Source: Oreohelix idahoensis (lineage: Eukaryota; Mollusca; Gastropoda; Stylommatophora; Oreohelicidae). Taken from it: a DNA stretch of 64,000 nt. Under the pieces are notes generated by a model that was given only the letters and a program-made list of their open reading frames with translations, had not been told where the DNA came from and made no database searches. Each line of letters opens with the position of its first letter. Position 1 is the stretch's first letter. This document shows, piece after piece, positions 58,217-64,000 of this stretch. Where the stretch lies: NCBI GenBank assembly GCA_024509875.1, contig JAMPIV010014151.1, positions 186,001-250,000 on the forward strand, in the 5' to 3' direction. Both the position numbers and the translations under genes were made by a program.

Positions 58217-60821
58217 TGTCACATAGGGTTTATATTCATTTAATTTCCTACATCTTCTTCCTATTCTTTCACCCGAATTCTCTCTTTTATTATCTCTGTA
58301 TTTCCTTTTTCCTGTACATTTTTAATCCATTCGTTTTGCGAATATTATTTTCATATAATTCGCAAACTTTACCTGTTTTCCTTTCTCTAAAACTGAGAAT
58401 CGCACCTGGGTGGTATTGCGTACATGTCAGTCGCGCTGGTCGGATGATAGGCGTGAATTTACAGCATTCGCTAGACATTCGTCTGAGGGTCTCTGGCCTG
58501 GGGCGTGAAAATTCACCCGAGGGACATGGAAAGTAGACAGAGAGTCTGCATTTCAGTAAACGCATGAGGTTTTTCGTCAGGAAAAACCCGGCTTAGCGTG
58601 AAAATCCACTCCGCACTGCAGACGGTGGTCTGAGATTTGCAACTCATGCAAGCCCTCGGCCACTGATGGCTGTTACGTCACGCGATAAGCGGACGAAGGT
58701 GTTATACGGACAGGGGAGACTATTTCGCTTGGCGAAATAAGATTAGGATCCTGTGTCCGATTTTAAAGATATTGGCCAAGTTTGAAACTTTAATTTCATT
58801 CTCGCTCATAGACTCACAGTAGATAGGTTGCTCGTAAACAGAATAGCTGTTAGCGAAGTATCTCAGTTTGTTTCGGCAATTTGTCGAACTTCTAGACTTC
58901 CAGAAATATTTTCAGCATTTTATTCTTAAGTTGTGCGACTACCTGTAATTCTGTGGTTGGGGTAATTAATATGATAGATATATAGATTTTGTGAGTGTTA
59001 AAGTGTTAAATCGCTTAATTCATTTTAATCTATTTCTTTAGCGCAGAAGAGAAATAAAGTGGTAGGCTATTATATTTTCTAAGGAAGCATTCAGTGGAAA
59101 GCAGAATAAAATTAAAATTTCTAGCTTATAACGGCAATTGTAGCTATTTATGAATTTAATTTAACCGCTAATACTCAGTCGAGTGTATTTTTCTAAACTA
59201 ACGTATAAACTCTAGAATCGAGCCTCATGAATGGTGACGGAATACGCACGTGTTCCTAATTCATGAGGATTGCTGATTTTTAAATATAACTTACGTCACG
59301 GGAAGTTTAAATGATAAGCAAAGCTCTCTGCTTGCAAGTTTAAATGTAAGTTATAACCAGTACATATTCTGTTTATTATATTATATGTGTTATTTTTCCT
59401 CCACACAGTGAAAGTTTTGGGGTGACCCTAACTTTACCAGCACCTAGTAGTAGTTTCCATACTTGTGAAGAAACAGACAGTCCTTATTTTGAACCACGTG
59501 GGTTTCTTAAGTACCACTGGTCTAACAGTGCATATGCAACCCGAGTTAGCCAGAAATACAATGTCCCAATAACGGGTTTTCAAAGACTGTAATGATAAAT
59601 ACTGGACCTTGGAGCCAGATCTTAATTTCTTCTAGAAAAACTCTACGTAATTTTTCTGCCTGGTGGCGCGAAATACTTCAAGTATTGACTAACATTTCCC
59701 GACTATATATATATATTTTTTGTGGACAAATCTGTGGTGTGACTAAAGTGAATCCTATACTGAGGGAAGGCACCGACCTGACATTCATAATTTCTAGAAA
59801 ACCTACGCTATTGACACTGTGCTCTGCTAACTCCCGCGCCTGGAATAATTGTTAGGTGACTTAATCAGACATTTGAACAAATTTGCACACCCAAGTAGTC
59901 GTTCCCGGAGACTCCGAGTTAAATACGTCTTTTGGAACTGGGGACTTCTTGGCAGAAGACTGCATTTTTTTTGAGTCTGTGTGAAGATCTAAAATCAGTG
60001 TGTTCCAAGAGGCAGCGAGCCAAGTCGTGAGTACATGTATGAGAGGCCATGGCGGAATGAATGAGTGTACACTGGTTTGAGTGATATTTTCACTATTATA
60101 TCTTTGACACCCTGTTGCTGTCCTAATTTTTTTTTTCAGATCTGCATAATTTGTTGCTAAGGCGAGAGTTCTTGTGTTTTTGTCTTAGGTTAAATCAGAT
60201 TTTTGTTTTCAAACTCTGTGCATATAATTACGAGATAAAACAATGAAAACTCTTAGAACCAAACCCTATGTATCTGTGACTCTGGCGCCATCATCTGTTC
60301 TCTTAACGGGGCTGGGCTAAACCTAGAGTTAACACTATAAGGGGGCTATCATCCTTGCAACATTTCCTTGAATTTTTATGACTATGTGTATATGTATTCT
60401 CCTTGATGTACTTTTTTTGATGTTGTGAGCCGATTTTTCCTGATATTAAAATCGCTCTTGAACTTAATAATCGTGTTTGGTCAGCTCGTTCTAGATAATA
60501 TATATATCATTGTTATAGTTTTCCCACGTCTGTGTGTTTACCTGTCGTCACGTGTATGTGCGTGCCTGTGAGTGATAGAAATATACGTAATATGTATATT
60601 GGTGTAGTCTGTCTGACGCTGTAACAACTGTTGTAGAGATAGGTGAGAGAGAGAAGAATTCTTTTCGCTTTCAGAGACAGCCACTATATCAAAAATCTAT
60701 CATCTCACGTGTGTGGAAATTCTATTACCTTTCACTAACTCTCACTGAGTCTATCACCTATTCAAACCTATTCAGAAGGGACCAAACCTAGTCTTAATTC
60801 TCCTATCGAAAATCTACGACA
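58217..60821 (+). repeat. E3 5' LTR (end inferred)
   Basis: Starts TGTCACATAGGG where E2 homology stops, and ends CTACGACA followed by AATGGG, by analogy with E4 (CCACGACA then AATGG). At 2605 bases it is long. The end cannot be confirmed without the 3' LTR. Confidence 0.65.
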
Positions 60822-60970
60822 AATGGGTTCTCGTCCGTAGGATTTTTGAACTTAGAATGAGAAGACGAGTACGACAAATGGGTTCTCGTCCGTAGGATTT
60901 TTGAACTTAGAATAGGAAGACGAGTACGACAAATGTGGACTCGTCTATCTGGATTTTGAACTTAAGATTC
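60815..60970 (+). repeat. Three tandem copies of the E3 LTR end/primer site
   Basis: A 55-base unit starting TACGACAAATGGGTTCTCGT is repeated at about 60815, 60870 and 60925, the third copy more diverged. Each contains the LTR-end-like ACGACA and a TGG primer-site-like phrase. Confidence 0.75.
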
Positions 60971-61628
60971 TGTATTCTGAAATAGAGTAAGAGTGTGATG
61001 TCTTGTGAGTTGTTATATCTTTAAATAATTTATCCCCTAGACTAACGATCTGTTTACGGGCGTGCTGACCACAAAAACTAATAAGTTTTTTTTTTCCACA
61101 GCATCTTTGAATAATATACATTTTGGTTACAGGTTGATTTTGTCGGGATATATGTTAACTGCTGATTATAATACTAAACGCTGGTAAAGTAGTGAGTGTA
61201 TAACATTCACTGGGTTTTGAAGAAGTAGGTGTTTGAGCAAAAGCTAAGGAGTGCGTTTCGGACTATTTGTCCAGATTAATTGCCTCCCTTACCTTAACTG
61301 TCTTCAGGGGTGAACGTGATAGTGGACTTTATAATTAAGGGATTATTTTTCTCTTTAATTTTTGCAATAATTATTTTGCTTTTCCACTGTAGCAACTTAT
61401 TTTTCAGAAGTAATCTTAACTACCATTTATTTGGCGTAGTCGTGTTTTGCATTGAGTGCTTTATTGCCGATAATAGCAGCGATAGTTAGATTTTATTTTG
61501 GAGTAGGTATCCCAGGGTTAAGGATATCATCTTTTGATTTTTGGAAATTTTTTTTCTCGTAAGTGGTAGGAACCAGTGTATCCTTTTTCCTATTTTCGTT
61601 CTCCACTAGTCTCAGTCACTGACATAAT
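60971..61628 (+). other. E3 leader
   Basis: AT-rich untranslated leader up to the Gag ATG. Nothing else recognised. Confidence 0.5.
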
Positions 61629-63317
61629 ATGGCCGAGAGGGCAAAGCTTAGACAACTTCTCAGGGACGAAGCGAGAGAGGAGGGACTGGAAGGAGAGGAA
61701 GCGAAAGCTTTTGTCAGAGACGAACTGGAGAGATATGATGCGGAGAGGAAAGCAGCTGAAGCTTTACAGCAGAAGAAGATGGATGAAGAAATGGAAATTC
61801 GCAGGGCGAACGAACGAGAGAAGGAGAGACAGCATGAGAAGGAGAGAGAAGAGAGACAGCATGAGTTAGCTCTTAAAACTCTGGAATTCCAAAGGCGTGG
61901 GGCTGCCTCTACCTCCGGCAATGGAGAGTCTTCTCCTCATTCTTCCTTAACTGACCCTGCTAACACTCAATCTCTTCAACTAAATGCTATGTCTTTCACT
62001 CTTGAATCTTTTCCTTGTCCAAATGAGAAGATTGACACATGGTTAGAAAAATTTGAGAAAATTGCAACTCTGTACGGGTTAGAGAGGTCGCGTTGGAATA
62101 TGAAACTTTCCCAGGCCCTAAAAGGTTCTGCTTATGATGTTTATTCTAAGCTGGAAAGTAGCCAACAAGACGACTACGATGTGTTGAAGAAAGCGTTACT
62201 GGAGCGCTTTGAAATGAACGCTCGCAAGTTTTTGCAACTGATTCGCAACAGCCGGAAAGAGAATTCTGAAACTTTTCACCAGTTCTCATCTCGTCTTAAG
62301 GGATATCTAACAAAGTGCCTTGAGCTTTCGCAGCTCCCCTCTACCTATGAAGGTCTTGAGGAATTTGTTTTAACAGAACAAATAAAGAACACTTTGTCTG
62401 CTGATACCCGGAGATTTCTAGCTGAGCAGGGGGCAGAAAAACTTGAAGACATTTTGGAAAAGTCTGAGCGTTACCATAATGCGCTGGCTGAACTACCGGC
62501 CACAAAGCGGAAACCGACAGAGGAGCATTTTCGAAAACATAACCTAGAGCAATCTTCTCAGGCTTCTAACCAAAACAACCACAGAGAAACTGGACCTCAA
62601 AACCCCCCTCCTGAAAAATCCAAGTTCTACAAGAACAAGTACCCCAACCACCCCAAACAGTCTGATCAACCCGACCGCCCTACATGGCAGCGTAGCCAGA
62701 AAGGACAAGGTGGCAAAGGGAGAACCCCGGAGCACGGGACATATGATCAGACCGAGCACACCGAGCCAAAACGCATCGGATGCTTATTGACAGTCTCGCA
62801 AGGCGGAATTATTGACAGTGATTCCCAACCTGTTGGGGATAGACCCTCAACGCGAGGTATTGTTATTTTGAACGGTTCTCAAACTTCTTGCTTATTTGAC
62901 ACGGGGCTTTCTTACGATTGCATTGTTGCCAGAAACCTGGTTAAACCCGGTCAAGAGACAGGAGAGACCGTCAAACTTTGTGGAGTTCGTAAGAGTGATA
63001 CGCCTACAGCGCTTCCCATCGCATTGGTGGAGATACACTCTGACTTTGTCAGAGGTGTGATCAAAGCGGCTGTTATGGATGATCCCATCTACCCAGTCAT
63101 ACTTGGCGGGAGATACGTGTGTATTGGGAAACCGGAAGAGCCGATTGTGGCAGCAGTAACTACAAGAGGGCAAACCAAGAAGGAACGGGAGCGTGCGCCT
63201 AATTTGTTACCCATGGAACTTAAAGAAGCGCAATACAAGGACCCTACCTTGGCACCCTGCTTTAGGAAACTGCCCATTGCTAAGGAACCCAAACAGCACG
63301 GGGACATTTTTTTCTGA
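61629..63317 (+). CDS. gag: E3 Gag-protease
   Basis: 562 codons from ATG at 61629 (ATAATATGGCC context). Residues about 25-95 are a Glu/Arg coiled coil (EREKERQHEKEREERQHELA). Residues about 115-290 are the retrotransposon Gag capsid region (IDTWLEKFEKIATLYGLERS, LLERFEMNARKFLQLIRNSR). A Pro/Asn/Lys-rich segment without CCHC knuckles follows. Residues about 395-500 are an aspartic protease in the same frame, with active site LFDTGLSYDCIV and hydrophobic-Gly motif VILGG. The frame ends at TTC TGA (63312-63317) after a T7 run; integrase continues at once in the +1 frame. Confidence 0.9.
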   Translation: MAERAKLRQLLRDEAREEGLEGEEAKAFVRDELERYDAERKAAEALQQKKMDEEMEIRRANEREKERQHEKEREERQHELALKTLEFQRRGAASTSGNGESSPHSSLTDPANTQSLQLNAMSFTLESFPCPNEKIDTWLEKFEKIATLYGLERSRWNMKLSQALKGSAYDVYSKLESSQQDDYDVLKKALLERFEMNARKFLQLIRNSRKENSETFHQFSSRLKGYLTKCLELSQLPSTYEGLEEFVLTEQIKNTLSADTRRFLAEQGAEKLEDILEKSERYHNALAELPATKRKPTEEHFRKHNLEQSSQASNQNNHRETGPQNPPPEKSKFYKNKYPNHPKQSDQPDRPTWQRSQKGQGGKGRTPEHGTYDQTEHTEPKRIGCLLTVSQGGIIDSDSQPVGDRPSTRGIVILNGSQTSCLFDTGLSYDCIVARNLVKPGQETGETVKLCGVRKSDTPTALPIALVEIHSDFVRGVIKAAVMDDPIYPVILGGRYVCIGKPEEPIVAAVTTRGQTKKERERAPNLLPMELKEAQYKDPTLAPCFRKLPIAKEPKQHGDIFF

Positions 63318-64000
63318 GGATGGCGTACTTTATCGGAGAACGGGCAAGCCTGACCAAGGTTACAACCAGCTCCTAGTACCGAAACAGTACAGAAGCCAAA
63401 TCCTAGAAATGGGGCACTCTCTTCCCTTCAGCGGACATATGGGACAGAACGCCACAAACCAACGTATAACCACTCATTATTGGTGGCCAGGAGTAAATAC
63501 TGATATTATCAGATATGTCAAATCCTGTGCCCAGTGCCAACGTGTGCCACCCAAGCAACGGACACCCCCAGTCCACATGGGTGAAATGCCAATAATGGGA
63601 ACACCATTCGAACGGGTTGTGATCGACATTTTAGGGCCTTTCGAAAGGACTAAAAGAAGGAACAGGTTTATCCTGACCTTAGTCGATACATGCACTTTAT
63701 GGGCAGAAGCTATCCCGCTAACATGCGCAGATGCCAAGCATGTCGCAGAAGCCCTCGTGCAGATTTTCACTCGGTTGGGATTCCCTCAGCAAGTGTTGAC
63801 GGATAATGGATCTCCATACCGAAACCTGTTGATGGATGAGATCGTTAAGATCTTGAGGACCCAGCACATCCACACTAAGCCATATACTCCGGCCGGAAAT
63901 GGGCTCGTGGAACGTGCTAATGGAAACCTCACCATGATGCTAAGTAAGCTGGCACAAGTGAAACCTGAAGATTGGGATCTCTGTATTCCTGCAGCATTAT
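63316..64000 (+). CDS. E3 integrase (partial)
   Basis: Continues from the protease in the +1 frame. It begins EDGVLYRRTGKPDQG, typical of the integrase N-terminus, with an H2C2 zinc finger (HSLPFSGH to CAQCQ) and the DDE triad: D in VIDILGPF, D in VLTDNGSPY, E in GLVERANGN. The catalytic core is therefore complete up to the window edge. No RT precedes it. It either requires a +1 shift at the T-run/TGA or reflects a one-base indel in a T7 homopolymer. Confidence 0.93.

Larger units (their letters stand above)
58217..64000 (+). mobile_element. E3: Gmr1-like LTR retrotransposon, 5' part (runs off window)
   Basis: Inserted into the E2 3' LTR. It shows a 5' LTR, a leader, Gag-protease and integrase in that order; RT is not between protease and integrase, so this second family also has the integrase-first order. 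The 3' half lies outside the window, so the presence of RT and RNase H downstream is inferred. Confidence 0.85.

Overview
This is eukaryotic, repeat-dominated, AT-rich DNA with no complete host gene that I can recognise. An 18S rRNA 5' fragment (twice, near 12780 and 21728) reads most like gastropod, probably heterobranch, 18S as I remember it. Together with tRNA-derived SINEs, LINE tails, Tc1/Tigger/hAT elements and Ty3/gypsy elements, it points to a mollusc such as a sea slug. The species call is inference only.

Layout. 1-9190: non-coding DNA with micro- and minisatellites, a candidate MITE (4581-4973), a decayed LINE on the minus strand (5408-6303) and a SINE (8855-9170). 9193-30857: a direct tandem duplication of about 10.6 and 11.1 kb (copies A and B) containing the same ordered modules: fold-back element, LINE tail, 14-bp minisatellite, 18S fragment, 42-bp minisatellite, SINE, 47-bp satellite, hAT-like MITE, second LINE tail, microsatellite, a possible exon and a second SINE. 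Copy A alone carries a Tc1-like transposon (B keeps the empty site). Copy B alone carries a Tigger-like transposon.

31187-40896: element E1, a young full-length LTR retrotransposon (LTRs 1571 bp each, 3 differences seen, 5-bp target duplication). Its order is Gag-protease-integrase-RT-RNase H, i.e. integrase lies BEFORE reverse transcriptase. This copia-like order within Ty3/gypsy is the hallmark of Gmr1-like elements. 41545-44578: a LINE (endonuclease plus RT) whose sense strand looks extensively A-to-G substituted. 44579-47233: LINE scraps and microsatellites.

47234-64000: a nest. E2, a 5'-deleted relative of E1, is split inside its RT by E4, a 6.7-kb LTR element with no recognisable pol (5-bp target duplication). 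E2's 3' LTR is split by E3, another Gag-protease-integrase element that runs off the window. E3 and E4 share LTR termini and primer-site layout, so E4 may be a non-autonomous partner of an E3-like family.

The strongest leads are the reversed pol order seen in two families, the apparent A-to-G hypermutation of the LINE, the tandem duplication with reciprocal transposon insertions, and the pol-less LTR element.
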